From the NCBI GenBank assembly GCA_023458095.1, contig JAEXAS010000003.1:1-64000 (forward strand): a stretch of DNA of 64,000 nt, read 5' to 3'. This DNA is from Actinomycetes bacterium (GTDB lineage Bacteria; Actinomycetota; Actinomycetes; Propionibacteriales; Propionibacteriaceae). The notes under the pieces were generated by a model, which saw only the letters and a program-made list of their open reading frames with translations, was not told the DNA's origin and did no database searches. Shown here piece by piece: positions 22,227-30,964 of this stretch (its first letter is position 1; each line of letters starts with the position of its first letter). Made by a program: the position numbers and the translations under genes.

Positions 22227-23006
22227 ATGCCCACGTTCTACGATCCCGGCGCGGACGCCGGGGAAGCATCTGAGGCGCTACGCGGGCTCGCTCACGCCAC
22301 CCGCACCATCGAGCATCCGCAGGACATGTACTCGGTGCTCGGCGACCTGCTGTCAGGGGTGAGATCGCTGCGGCAGGTCCTCGACCAGCTCGCATCGGCT
22401 CACGCCAGCAACCGGGAACTGGCGTTCGACGACTACGGCGACCACGCGTACGGATCTGCCGATGCTCTGGCCGCCGCTGACGAACTCCACCAGACCGCGA
22501 CCTTGATCGACCAGGCAGAGGACCGGCTCAACGTCGCGATGTCGGCAGCCGGGCGGATCGCTTGGCATGCCGAACCCACCACAGAACAGGTACTCGTGCG
22601 CCGTTGGGTCTCGGTGGTGTTCCTTCAGGGTTCGGAGGCGGACGAGGTGCTCGACATGATCGACCGCGACGGCCCCGACACCGCGATGACGTACTTGAAG
22701 AATTGGGACTGCGGGGACGAGACGACCGATGCGGCAATGGAGGACGGCCACGCCTACGACCTCCCACCCACGGGCGTGCTCGACCGTGAGGTCCGCGACG
22801 GGGATTACCAGATGACTTACAACCCCTCTTTCGGCCACGTCGGCCTCTACCGCCTCCACACCATCGAACCGGGCGACGTTCTCGACGACGAACCCACCCG
22901 TCCGGCTTTGGCTCATGCTGAAGCGTTGAGGGCGGTGCCCGACGGATCGTGGTTCGAGCATCCGGGTGTCGCCGCGGTCAAGCAATCGCGGGGGCTGGGA
23001 CTGTGA
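22227..23006 (+). CDS. Hypothetical ICE protein between split VirB4 halves
   Basis: The ATG at 22227 follows GGGAGG. The 259-residue protein has a helical N-terminal half (about 1-115), with a segment resembling WXG-like or coiled-coil bundles (LLSGVRSLRQVLDQLASAHA). An acidic C-terminal half has VSVVFLQGSEADEVLDMI and DYQMTYN segments. Function is unknown. Its stop overlaps the VirB4-like start (GTGA), so it belongs to the transfer operon and predates the Pycsar insert. Confidence 0.65.
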   Translation: MPTFYDPGADAGEASEALRGLAHATRTIEHPQDMYSVLGDLLSGVRSLRQVLDQLASAHASNRELAFDDYGDHAYGSADALAAADELHQTATLIDQAEDRLNVAMSAAGRIAWHAEPTTEQVLVRRWVSVVFLQGSEADEVLDMIDRDGPDTAMTYLKNWDCGDETTDAAMEDGHAYDLPPTGVLDREVRDGDYQMTYNPSFGHVGLYRLHTIEPGDVLDDEPTRPALAHAEALRAVPDGSWFEHPGVAAVKQSRGLGL

Positions 23007-24487
23007 CCGGCGAAGAACCCGAGACCCTGCACACGGCAGTGCTCGTCGCCCCGGCCAGGGAACGGCGTCGCTTGCGCAAACAGCGCCGTCAGGCTGCGGC
23101 CCGGCTCCAGGCCGAACAGCGAGCCGCCGAACGTGCGGCGGCCCGTGCGAAGGCCGACGCAGAGCGCGCCGAGCGGAAAGCGACCACCTACCTGCCTGCC
23201 GCCGGTGCGCCCGGGCACGCGCAGCTGCGCTCGCCCGGACGATTCCGGCTCCCGCGCCATCAGGACACCTCCGCGACCTTGGCCGGGGCCTACCCGTTCC
23301 TCGCAGAGGGCGGACTGGGCTCCGATGGCGTCTTCGTCGGCCAGGACCTCTATTCGGGTGGCAGCTTCGTGTACGACCCGTGGGTGCTCTACGCCCGCGG
23401 CGTCATCACCGCGCCGAACCTTGTGCTCGCGGGCATCGTCGGCTCGGGCAAGTCATCGCTCGCGAAGAGCCTCTACACCCGCTCGCTCCCGTTCGGACGC
23501 CGGGTGTACGTGCCGGGTGACCCGAAAGGTGAGCACACCGCCGTCGCCGAAGCCGTCGGCGGCCGCGCGATCGTCCTCGGACACGGCATGTCGACCAGGC
23601 TCAACCCGTTGGATGAGGGATACCGGCCCTCCGGCATGGACGATGCCGAATGGGCATCGACCATCGCGTCCCGCCGCCGCGACCTCATCGGGGCACTGGC
23701 CGAAACCGTGCTCACCAGGCCCCTGTCGCCATTGGAGCACACCGCCATCGACACCGCCCTGACCGAGGCGGTGCGCGGCAATGACGTGCCGATCCTGCCC
23801 ATGGTCGTCGACCACATCCTCAAACCCAGCCAGACAGCAGACCCGGATGGGAGGCTCGCGGAGGACGGGCGCCTCGTCGGCCACGCCCTGCGCCGCCTCG
23901 TGGCAGGCGACCTGGCCGGGCTCTTCGACGGGCCCTCAACCGTCACTTTTGACCCCACGCTGCCGATGATCTCCCTCGACCTGTCCCGCGTGACCGAGAA
24001 CTCCACGTTGATCTCCGTGCTGATGACGTGCTCCAGCGCATGGATGGAGTCCGCCCTGCTGGACCCGGCCGGTGGGCAACGGTGGTGCATCTACGACGAG
24101 GCATGGCGCCTCATGTCCCACCCCGCCCTCTTGAAACGGATGGATGCGCACTGGCGGCTCGCCCGCCACTACGGCATTGCCAACATGCTGATCTTCCACA
24201 AACTCACCGACCTGGAAAACGTCGGCGACCAAGGCTCCGCCATGCGATCCCTCGCCAACAGTCTGCTGGCCAACGCGGAGACCAGGATTATCTACCGGCA
24301 AGAATCCGACCAGCTCGGCACCACCGCCCGAACCCTCGGCCTCACCGGCACCGAGCAGAGACTCCTGCCCGGCCTCGGCGTCGGGCAGGGCCTCTGGCGC
24401 ATCAAAGACCGCTCCTTCGTGTGCCAGCACCAGCTGCACCCCGACGAACTCGCACTCTTCGACACCACGACCCGTATGACCAGCTGA
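23003..24487 (+). CDS. VirB4-like conjugation ATPase
   Basis: The GTG at 23003 overlaps the previous stop. The 494-residue protein begins with a highly charged Arg/Ala/Glu coiled coil (about 15-60). The ATPase follows with Walker A GIVGSGKSS (about 148-156), a Walker B region WCIYDEAWRLM (about 362-372) and the Q/H sensor region RLARHYGIANMLIFHKL. It powers substrate transfer and pilus assembly with the SCO6880 protein as its detached N-terminal half. Confidence 0.85.
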   Translation: MTGEEPETLHTAVLVAPARERRRLRKQRRQAAARLQAEQRAAERAAARAKADAERAERKATTYLPAAGAPGHAQLRSPGRFRLPRHQDTSATLAGAYPFLAEGGLGSDGVFVGQDLYSGGSFVYDPWVLYARGVITAPNLVLAGIVGSGKSSLAKSLYTRSLPFGRRVYVPGDPKGEHTAVAEAVGGRAIVLGHGMSTRLNPLDEGYRPSGMDDAEWASTIASRRRDLIGALAETVLTRPLSPLEHTAIDTALTEAVRGNDVPILPMVVDHILKPSQTADPDGRLAEDGRLVGHALRRLVAGDLAGLFDGPSTVTFDPTLPMISLDLSRVTENSTLISVLMTCSSAWMESALLDPAGGQRWCIYDEAWRLMSHPALLKRMDAHWRLARHYGIANMLIFHKLTDLENVGDQGSAMRSLANSLLANAETRIIYRQESDQLGTTARTLGLTGTEQRLLPGLGVGQGLWRIKDRSFVCQHQLHPDELALFDTTTRMTS

Positions 24488-24502
24488 CGTCAGGGACGCC
24501 CG

Positions 24503-25048
24503 GTGCACCTGATGGGTATGGGTATTCATCACAGTCACTCCGCTAACCCCGACGAGACGCCAGTCAGCCTGCCTCTGGCCACCATCACAGTCGATCCCTA
24601 CGGTGTCCTCACCGTCGCCCTGGACGGTGCCGACTATCCACCATCCTCGCCGACGGCACCGTGGACGAAAGGCCGATTCGGGGAACTTCTCGACGTCCTC
24701 ACCGCGGACCGCACGCGGACCATCCGAGTCGAGATCCATGAGGCCGACGGCAGCACTTTCACCGACATCATCCGTGCCGCCCGCACCCCACGCTCTGAGG
24801 CGACCGATGAGTCGCCTGCGCCTCGTCGGGCCCGGCACCGCCACGCACCAGAAACCATCGAGGTGACCGGGGCCGGATTCCAACCGGGTGAAGACGTCAC
24901 CGTCGCCCTCGTCCGGAGCGCCATAGAAGCGACCGCGGCCGGGACCGTCCGCGTGACACTGAATCTCGGGGAGCTGCCCACGGGCGACGCCGACATTGTG
25001 CTGGTCGGGACCACCTCGGCTCGGGTCGTAACCCGGCGGGTGCCATGA
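24503..25048 (+). CDS. Hypothetical ICE protein
   Basis: The GTG at 24503 has AGGGA six bases upstream; ATGs at 24512 and 24518 are alternatives. The 181-residue soluble protein has a first domain of about 95 residues and a second of about 70 with beta-rich pattern (IEVTGAGFQPGEDVTVALV), possibly Ig-like. It is coupled to the coupling-protein gene (ATGA overlap). No function is assigned. Confidence 0.6.
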   Translation: MHLMGMGIHHSHSANPDETPVSLPLATITVDPYGVLTVALDGADYPPSSPTAPWTKGRFGELLDVLTADRTRTIRVEIHEADGSTFTDIIRAARTPRSEATDESPAPRRARHRHAPETIEVTGAGFQPGEDVTVALVRSAIEATAAGTVRVTLNLGELPTGDADIVLVGTTSARVVTRRVP

Positions 25049-26826
25049 GCACGCAGCGCCAGTCCGGCTCGATGGGTGACGAGCTGACGAACATCCTCAT
25101 GGTCGGGCTCGCCGCCCTCTTCGGACTCATCCTCGCCCTCCGCGGCGCAGGAAGCATCGCCGCATTCGTGACCGGCGCCGAGCAGCCACAGACAGGGATC
25201 GCCGGTGGGCTGGCTGTCTTGTTCAGTCCTGGCGATCCCGCGGGTGCGCTCCACACCGATGGGCTCAACGCCATCGCCTACTGGATCACCCTCACGCTCA
25301 TGCTCAGCCTCCTCGCAGCCGCATGTGCCTGGGTGTGGATCAAGTGGCGACGCCACTCCCGCGCGATGGACGTGGACCCGCACCGGTTGGCGGGCACGGC
25401 CACCGGCCACGAAGTCGCCACAGCAGCCTCGGCGAAAGCGCTGGTCCACCGAGCCGGGACACTCCGCCCGTCCCTCGACAGCCCACAACCTCGCGACGTG
25501 GGGTTTCTGCTGGGGCAGTCGAAGGGCAAGCAGGTGTGGGCCAGCGTTGAGGACTCCATCCTCCTTATCGGCCCGCCCCGCTCCGGCAAGGGCCTGCACA
25601 TCGTCATCCCCGCGATCCTCGACGCACCCGGTGCCGTGGTCACCACCAGTACCCGGCCCGACAACCTCACCGCCACACTCAAGGCCCGGCAGCATGTCGG
25701 GCCGGTCGCTGTCTTCGACCCCCAGCACTTGGCTGAGGGTGTTCCCGCGGGGCTGCGCTGGTCACCCATCCGCGGCTGCGACGACCCACTCACGGCCATG
25801 ATTCGGGCCACCGGGCTCGCTGCCGCGACCGGTCTCGCCGATGGCGGGGTCGACGGAGGCGGGTTCTGGGAGGGCAAGACCCGCGTCGCCCTTCAAGCTC
25901 TCCTGCATGCGGCCGCATTGGATCGCCGCACTCCCGCCGAACTGTTCCGCTGGACCCTCGACCCTTCTGCCGCGGCTGACGCCGTCGCCATCCTGACCGG
26001 TTCACCCCACTCAGCGACCGGTTGGGCGGAATCGTTGGAAGCCATGATCGATGCCGACCCCCGCACCCGCGACTCCATCTGGCAAGGCGTCTCCCTGGCA
26101 CTGGCGGCCCTGGCCGACCCCCGGGTCTTGGACGCCGTCAGTCCCGGGCCCGGTGAACAGTTCGACCCCGAAGCCTTCATTCGCGACAAGGGCACGCTCT
26201 ACCTGCTTGCCACCGGTGCCGGGGCAGGCAATAGTGCCGCCCTCGTCGCCGCGTTCGTGGAAGACCTCGTCGAAACTGCTCGGCGTATGGCCGCCCGCAG
26301 CCCGGGCGCACGGCTCGACCCGCCACTCCTGCTCGCCCTGGACGAGATCGGCAACCTCGCACCGCTCCCATCCTTGCCGACCCTGATGGCGGAAGGTGGA
26401 GGCACCGGGATCACGACCATGCCCGTCCTCCAATCCTTGGCGCAGGCCAGGGACAAGTGGAGCGACAACCAGGCCGGAGCCATCTGGGACGCCAGCATCG
26501 TCAAGATCATCCTCGGCGGTGCCTCAAACAGTCGCGACCTTCAAGACCTCGCCACCCTCATCGGCGAACGCGACGAGTACACCGACTCCATCACCCTTGG
26601 AGATCACGGCACCCGCTCCAACCAGCGCTCCGTACGACGGGTGCCGATCCTGCCACCCGACCGCATCCGCACCCTCCCATTCGGCACCGGCGTCGTCCTC
26701 CTACGCTCCACTCCGCCGATCATCACCGACCTGAACCCGTGGCCAAAACGCGGCGACGGTGTACAGCTTCAACGCGACCGCGCGAGCGTCGAAGCCCTCC
26801 TGCAACGGCCACTCAGCACCGAGTAG
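25045..26826 (+). CDS. Type IV coupling protein, TraG/VirD4 family
   Basis: The 593-residue protein has two N-terminal membrane helices (about 12-40 and 73-95). A VirD4-type ATPase follows: Walker A IGPPRSGKGLH (about 174-184), VVTTSTRPDN, Walker B LLLALDEIGNLAPLPSLP (about 428-445) and the TGITTMPVLQSLAQARDKW region. It links relaxosome to channel. The C-terminus ends without a long substrate-binding extension. Confidence 0.9.
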   Translation: MSTQRQSGSMGDELTNILMVGLAALFGLILALRGAGSIAAFVTGAEQPQTGIAGGLAVLFSPGDPAGALHTDGLNAIAYWITLTLMLSLLAAACAWVWIKWRRHSRAMDVDPHRLAGTATGHEVATAASAKALVHRAGTLRPSLDSPQPRDVGFLLGQSKGKQVWASVEDSILLIGPPRSGKGLHIVIPAILDAPGAVVTTSTRPDNLTATLKARQHVGPVAVFDPQHLAEGVPAGLRWSPIRGCDDPLTAMIRATGLAAATGLADGGVDGGGFWEGKTRVALQALLHAAALDRRTPAELFRWTLDPSAAADAVAILTGSPHSATGWAESLEAMIDADPRTRDSIWQGVSLALAALADPRVLDAVSPGPGEQFDPEAFIRDKGTLYLLATGAGAGNSAALVAAFVEDLVETARRMAARSPGARLDPPLLLALDEIGNLAPLPSLPTLMAEGGGTGITTMPVLQSLAQARDKWSDNQAGAIWDASIVKIILGGASNSRDLQDLATLIGERDEYTDSITLGDHGTRSNQRSVRRVPILPPDRIRTLPFGTGVVLLRSTPPIITDLNPWPKRGDGVQLQRDRASVEALLQRPLSTE

Positions 26827-26916
26827 CCGAACACAGGGAACTCGGGCGCACCTGCTTGTCGAAGCGGCCCTGTCCGATGGGGCCGCCCCGATATTGAAGG
26901 GCAGGAGGACAGTCCC

Positions 26917-27375
26917 ATGGCTATCCGTACCCAGCAGTCCATCTCCGGCTTCATCGCCACCGACCCGCAGCTGACCGTGACCGATCGCGGGGAGGCTCGC
27001 TTCTACGCGAGGTTCGGTCAGGAGAACTTCCACCGCGAGGAGGACGGCTCGTTCACGAAGCTGGAGCCGACCTTCCACAACCTCGTCATGTACCGGACCA
27101 CCGCCGAACGCGCTTTCGAGCGGTTCACCAAGGGCGACAGCTTCGTCGCCGAGGGCTACACCCACGAGTACTCCTACGAGAGAGACGGCCAATCCCTGTC
27201 CGGAGAGGAGTTCGTCGCCAAGAAGATCGGCCACGACACCGCCCGCACCCGCTACGACGTCGACCGAACGCCCCGCAACTCCCAGACCCGTGAGGCGGCC
27301 ACGCAAGACCAGGAGCGAGCATTCGACCCTCCAGTCTCGCGGCCGACCACCAGCGCTCCCGTGCTCGGCCGCTGA
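26917..27375 (+). CDS. ssb: Single-stranded DNA-binding protein (OB fold)
   Basis: The 152-residue protein starts at an ATG with AGGAGG nearby. The first 110 residues fit an SSB OB fold: SISGFIATDPQLTVTDRGEARFY, then NLVMYRTTAERAF-RFTKGDSFVAEG. A short polar tail lacks the DDDIPF-type acidic end, as is usual in ICE-borne SSBs. It likely coats transferred single strands. Confidence 0.8.
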   Translation: MAIRTQQSISGFIATDPQLTVTDRGEARFYARFGQENFHREEDGSFTKLEPTFHNLVMYRTTAERAFERFTKGDSFVAEGYTHEYSYERDGQSLSGEEFVAKKIGHDTARTRYDVDRTPRNSQTREAATQDQERAFDPPVSRPTTSAPVLGR

Positions 27376-27394
27376 ACCTGGGAAGGAGCGCACC

Positions 27395-27976
27395 ATGACT
27401 GCTCATACGCCGGGCTTCGACGAGGAGCCTGACTACGACGACACGCAAAATCTGATCGCCGAGCCCCCGCATCCCATCAACTGGAACCTGCTGACCGCCA
27501 GCGACCTGGAGCAGGAACTCCTTGAGCTGAACCGGTGGGTCGACTGGCTGCGCCACACCTACGGGCTACCAGCCTCCGTCATCCCGCCCTACTGGCACCG
27601 CCACCCCGAACTCCTCTGGGAACTCTCCGCCCTCCACCTGCACTGGCTCTGCGCCTACGACCCCGACCAAAACGGCTCCGCGCCGCTGGGCTGGCATCGC
27701 GACTTCGCTGACGCCCGCCAGCGCCTGCGCGACTGGGTCACCGCATCCGGAACCCGCCTGGACCGCGACCGCCCCACACGACAGACCACATGGCCCGGGG
27801 AAGAGCCCGCCGAACACGTGGAAGAGACCGCGATCACCGACCGGGACCAGGACTTCGTCCAGTACGTCCTCGATGAGGTCCACCAGAGGCAAGAAGCCGA
27901 AGACGCGTTCTACGCGAACATCGACGAACGCACCGGCGAGATCCACGACCATCCCGAGAGCCCCAACGGGGGATGA
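27395..27976 (+). CDS. Hypothetical ICE protein
   Basis: The ATG at 27395 follows AAGGAG. The 193-residue acidic protein contains a conserved-looking stretch with many aromatics (LNRWVDWLRHTYGLPASVIP, then WHRHPELLWELSALHLHWL, about 50-85). It resembles DUF4913-type proteins of actinobacterial mobile elements, but that is from memory of pattern only. Its stop overlaps the next start (ATGA). Confidence 0.6.
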   Translation: MTAHTPGFDEEPDYDDTQNLIAEPPHPINWNLLTASDLEQELLELNRWVDWLRHTYGLPASVIPPYWHRHPELLWELSALHLHWLCAYDPDQNGSAPLGWHRDFADARQRLRDWVTASGTRLDRDRPTRQTTWPGEEPAEHVEETAITDRDQDFVQYVLDEVHQRQEAEDAFYANIDERTGEIHDHPESPNGG

Positions 27977-28182
27977 GGATGATGGTCCGCTCCTACAAGC
28001 GCACGACGGACCGGTCGGACGCCAACCGACCGGTCCGCGTGCGCTACATCAAACGCAGCGAGATCGACGCCGAGAAGGTCGCCGAGGTCCTCATCCACAT
28101 CGCACTGCGCGCTGCGAGCAACGGCACAACCACCGGGCAGGCTGGTTCCTACATCCGGGACCTTCTCGTCAGCGCCCGGTAG
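27973..28182 (+). CDS. Small basic hypothetical protein
   Basis: The 69-residue basic product (Arg/Lys-rich first half) starts at an ATG overlapping the previous stop. An ATG at 27982 is an alternative start. It has no recognised motif. It lies just before the recombinase leader and could be a recombination accessory factor; that is only positional. Confidence 0.5.
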   Translation: MRMMVRSYKRTTDRSDANRPVRVRYIKRSEIDAEKVAEVLIHIALRAASNGTTTGQAGSYIRDLLVSAR

Positions 28183-28325
28183 ACTGTTGGGCAAGCTCAA
28201 CGAACCGGCGTCGTTGGCACCAGACTTCTAAGCCCCGCACTCGGGGTGTTCTTCCAGCTTCTTGACGTGACCGCCATCCGGCGCCCCACAAGACCCCTCT
28301 CCGGGGTCCGTGAAAGGCGGTCACC
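28183..28325 (+). promoter_or_regulatory. Structured leader of the serine recombinase gene
   Basis: Three nested or serial dyads lie in 143 bases: CAACGA with TCGTTG (about 28199-28215), CCCCG (28233-28237) with CGGGG (28242-28246), and GTGACCGCC (28267-28275) with GGCGGTCAC (28316-28324). An inner ACCCC/GGGGT hairpin lies inside the last one. The final arm covers the ribosome-binding sequence (AAAGGCGG) and ends one base before the recombinase ATG. In RNA it would hide the start site, suggesting translational control of excision/integration. Confidence 0.45.
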
Positions 28326-30134
28326 ATGACACTCACGTCCCTCCCGTCCGGCATCGACATGGGCGAGCTGCGCAAGCTCGCCGCCACCGCCGCCAAGATC
28401 CAGCAGGCCTCGGGCGCGACTGACACGGATCGTCTGGTCCCTGCGATCAGCTACCTTCGGGTCTCCACCAAGGACCAGGCCACCCGAAACGGTCTTGAAG
28501 AGGGCTTGTCGATCCCCGCCCAGCGCGAGGCGGCTCAGCGAAAGGCTGAGCAGCTTGGCGCCGTCATCGTCAAGGAGTTCATCGAGCCTGGCGAGTCTGC
28601 CAAGACGGCGCAGCGCCGCGCCCTCCAGGACATGCTCGACTATGTCACCGAGAACCCCGTCCAGTACTGCATCATCAACAAGGTCGACCGCCTGGCTCGC
28701 AACCGCCTCGACGACGCGATCATCCACGCGACGCTTCGGGATGCGAACATCAGTTTGGTCTCCGTGACGGAGAACATCGACGAGACGCCGTCGGGGATGC
28801 TCATGCACGGCATCCTCGCCTCCATGGCCGAGTTCTACTCACTGAACCTCGCTCAAGAAGTCCTCAAAGGAATGACGCAGAAGGCCAGCATGGGCGGCAC
28901 TCCTGCCAAAGCACCCCTCGGGTATCTGAACGTGCGCACAACCGACGCGAAGGGCCACGAGATCCGAGACGTCACCGTCGATCCCGAGCGGGCCGACCTC
29001 ATCACGTTTGCCTTCACCGCCTACGCTACCGGCGACTGGACCCTCTCCTCCCTCGCCGCCGAGCTGGAAGCCCGAGGACTCACCACCAGGCCGACGCCGT
29101 CGTTCCCGTCGAAGCCCGTGACGACGAAGGCGCTGCACAAGATCCTCATCAACCCCTATTACCAGGGCAGCGTCACGTTCCGTGGCGTCACTTACGACGG
29201 CGCTCACGCCCCTCTTGTCGACACCGAGACATGGCTACGCGTCCAGACCGAACTGGCCGCCAAGAACCAGCGCGGTGAGAAGCCCCGCACCCACGACCAC
29301 TACCTCAAGGGAACGCTCTACTGCTCGTGCGGGGCGAAGATGATGATCGAATGCCCCACCGGCAAGTCCGGCATCACCTACGAGTACTTCACCTGCTCCG
29401 GGCGCCGCAAGAAGAACGGCTGCACCCGGTCTGCCATCCTCACCGACCGCATCGAGGACCGGATCGACTCCACCTACGGCACCAACGGTCTCACCGCCGC
29501 CGAGGCCGATCGTGTCCGCGAAGTCCTCGGAGCCGTCTTCGATCAGCTCGAAGCCACCACCGACGACGAACGTGCACTCCTGACCGCCCAGAAGGAGAAG
29601 CTCGACGCCGAGCGACTCAAGCTCGTCCAAGCCCACTACGCCGACGCCATCCCGCTCGACCTCCTCAAGTCCGAGCAGGAACGTATCCGCACCACCCTCG
29701 ACGCCATCGAACACCGACTGGAGAAGCTCGCCACCAGCTACGAGGACGCCCGTGAGGGCCTCGACCAGCTCGCCGACATCCTCACCGACCTCGGCGCCGT
29801 CTACGCACGATGCGAACCTGTTGAACGCCGCATCCTCAACCGAGCCCTCTTCGACAAGATCGTCCTCGACGACGAGGAGACCGTCCGCTACCAGCCCGAC
29901 CAGGCCGTCCAGGCAGCGTTGGACTGCGTCACCCCTGGTCACACACGGATCGTCGCTGCCGAAGCATCTGACCCCGAAGACACTTCGAACCCTGCCCGCG
30001 TGTCTGCGGGGCAGGGTTCGAAAATGTCACTTTGGGTGGAGCTAAGGGGATTCGAACCCCTGACCTCTTCCATGCCATGGAAGCGCGCTACCAACTGCGC
30101 CATAGCCCCGTCGTCCCCGAAGGACGCTCGATGA
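28326..30134 (+). CDS. Large serine recombinase (integrase) with read-through into tRNA-Ala
   Basis: The 602-residue frame has the resolvase catalytic domain with SYLRVSTKDQ (about 41-50, nucleophile Ser) and KVDRLARNR (about 119-127). A recombinase domain follows (APLGYLNV, ALHKILINPYYQG), then a zinc ribbon (YCSCGAKM about 338, CSGRRKKNGC about 358-367) and a coiled coil (about 405-490). The last 35 or so codons are the antisense of the tRNA-Ala gene plus 25 bases of chromosome (the tail contains WVELRGFEPLTSS and MPWKRATNC). The native C-terminus in the circular element must therefore differ. It is the probable integrase of the ICE. Confidence 0.9.
   Translation: MTLTSLPSGIDMGELRKLAATAAKIQQASGATDTDRLVPAISYLRVSTKDQATRNGLEEGLSIPAQREAAQRKAEQLGAVIVKEFIEPGESAKTAQRRALQDMLDYVTENPVQYCIINKVDRLARNRLDDAIIHATLRDANISLVSVTENIDETPSGMLMHGILASMAEFYSLNLAQEVLKGMTQKASMGGTPAKAPLGYLNVRTTDAKGHEIRDVTVDPERADLITFAFTAYATGDWTLSSLAAELEARGLTTRPTPSFPSKPVTTKALHKILINPYYQGSVTFRGVTYDGAHAPLVDTETWLRVQTELAAKNQRGEKPRTHDHYLKGTLYCSCGAKMMIECPTGKSGITYEYFTCSGRRKKNGCTRSAILTDRIEDRIDSTYGTNGLTAAEADRVREVLGAVFDQLEATTDDERALLTAQKEKLDAERLKLVQAHYADAIPLDLLKSEQERIRTTLDAIEHRLEKLATSYEDAREGLDQLADILTDLGAVYARCEPVERRILNRALFDKIVLDDEETVRYQPDQAVQAALDCVTPGHTRIVAAEASDPEDTSNPARVSAGQGSKMSLWVELRGFEPLTSSMPWKRATNCAIAPSSPKDAR
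29984..30022. repeat. 14-bp inverted repeat beside the attachment site
   Basis: TTCGAACCCTGCCC (29984-29997) and GGGCAGGGTTCGAA (30009-30022) are perfect inverted copies with an 11-base loop. They sit 15 bases from the tRNA 3' end. Each arm resembles the tRNA T-arm, which reads TTCGAACCCCTGACC on this strand. The repeat may be a recombinase binding site or a terminator for leftward tRNA transcription, though no U-run follows. Confidence 0.7.
30037..30109 (-). tRNA. tRNA-Ala (anticodon GGC)
   Basis: The reverse strand folds as a complete 73-base tRNA: acceptor GGGGCTA/TAGCTCC plus A, D-stem GCGC/GCGC, anticodon stem CTTCC/GGAAG with loop ATGGCAT (anticodon GGC), five-base variable loop, and T-arm AGGGG-TTCGAAT-CCCCT. 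CCA is not encoded. Its 3' end is the junction with the ICE, and the recombinase frame crosses it in antisense. The tRNA remains intact after integration. Confidence 0.95.
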
Positions 30135-30136
30135 CT

Positions 30137-30853
30137 CTACCGGGATGGGCGTCCAAACGGAAATCGGAGCAGCAACTGATGGGCAGTGATCAGCAGCGCC
30201 AGCCAGGCCATCCCCAGTAGCCAGGCGAAGACCACGTCTGTCAGCCAGTGGTGTCCCAAATAGATGCGGCTCAGGCCCATCGAAACCGCCCACACCACCG
30301 CCGCGATGATCGCCAGCAACCGCACCCACCACCGCCTGGCCAGCCAGACCGTGAGGTAGGCCAGCATCCCGGCGATCACCGTGCTGTTCAAGGTGTGGCC
30401 GGAGGGAAACGAAAAGCTGGTCTCGTAGGGCGGAACGGCGTCCAAGAAGGGTGGACGCTGCCGTCCGACGGCGGCCTTGCCCACCCAGGTGAAGATCACC
30501 GAACCGGTGGCCGCGACCACCATCAGCAGCCAGATCGAGATCTCGCGGTAGTGCCAATACAACAGGCCCGACAGCAGCACCGCCATCGCCACCATCGGCA
30601 CAGTGAGCCCCAGGTTCGTGAACGTGGTGACTGCCGAATTCAGTTCCGGGGTTCGGTGGGCGATCATCCAGTCCAACACCGGACGGTCCAGTCCGGCGAT
30701 GCCTTCGGCCTCGGCGACTGCGTCATAGACCCGATCCCCGGCAAGCACCAACAGCGAGAAGACCAGCGTGCCCACGGCGCCCACCAGTGCCAGCCCGGCG
30801 TTGGGCCCTGGTCGGCTCAGTGGCGTCGGTGAAGACTGTTCGGTTGGGTCCAT
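30137..30853 (-). CDS. PAP2-superfamily membrane phosphatase
   Basis: The ATG at 30853 is chosen; a longer upstream frame lacks coding character and crosses the OsmC gene. The 238-residue protein has about six membrane helices and all three PAP2 motifs: KAAVGRQRP (about 124-132), FPSGHT (about 147-152) and SRIYLGHHWLTD (about 197-208) with catalytic His residues. The likely substrate is undecaprenyl diphosphate or phosphatidic acid. It ends 27 bases before the tRNA gene and points the same way. Confidence 0.85.
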   Translation of the reverse strand: MDPTEQSSPTPLSRPGPNAGLALVGAVGTLVFSLLVLAGDRVYDAVAEAEGIAGLDRPVLDWMIAHRTPELNSAVTTFTNLGLTVPMVAMAVLLSGLLYWHYREISIWLLMVVAATGSVIFTWVGKAAVGRQRPPFLDAVPPYETSFSFPSGHTLNSTVIAGMLAYLTVWLARRWWVRLLAIIAAVVWAVSMGLSRIYLGHHWLTDVVFAWLLGMAWLALLITAHQLLLRFPFGRPSR

Positions 30854-30964
30854 GGTGGTGAAGGTACCTAGATCGGAGAAAAACCTGGAATCGGGCTTGC
30901 CTCGACGCGGTTGGGCACGGTGAGGTTGGCACGACCCTCGGAGACTACAGAAAGGCAGACAAAC

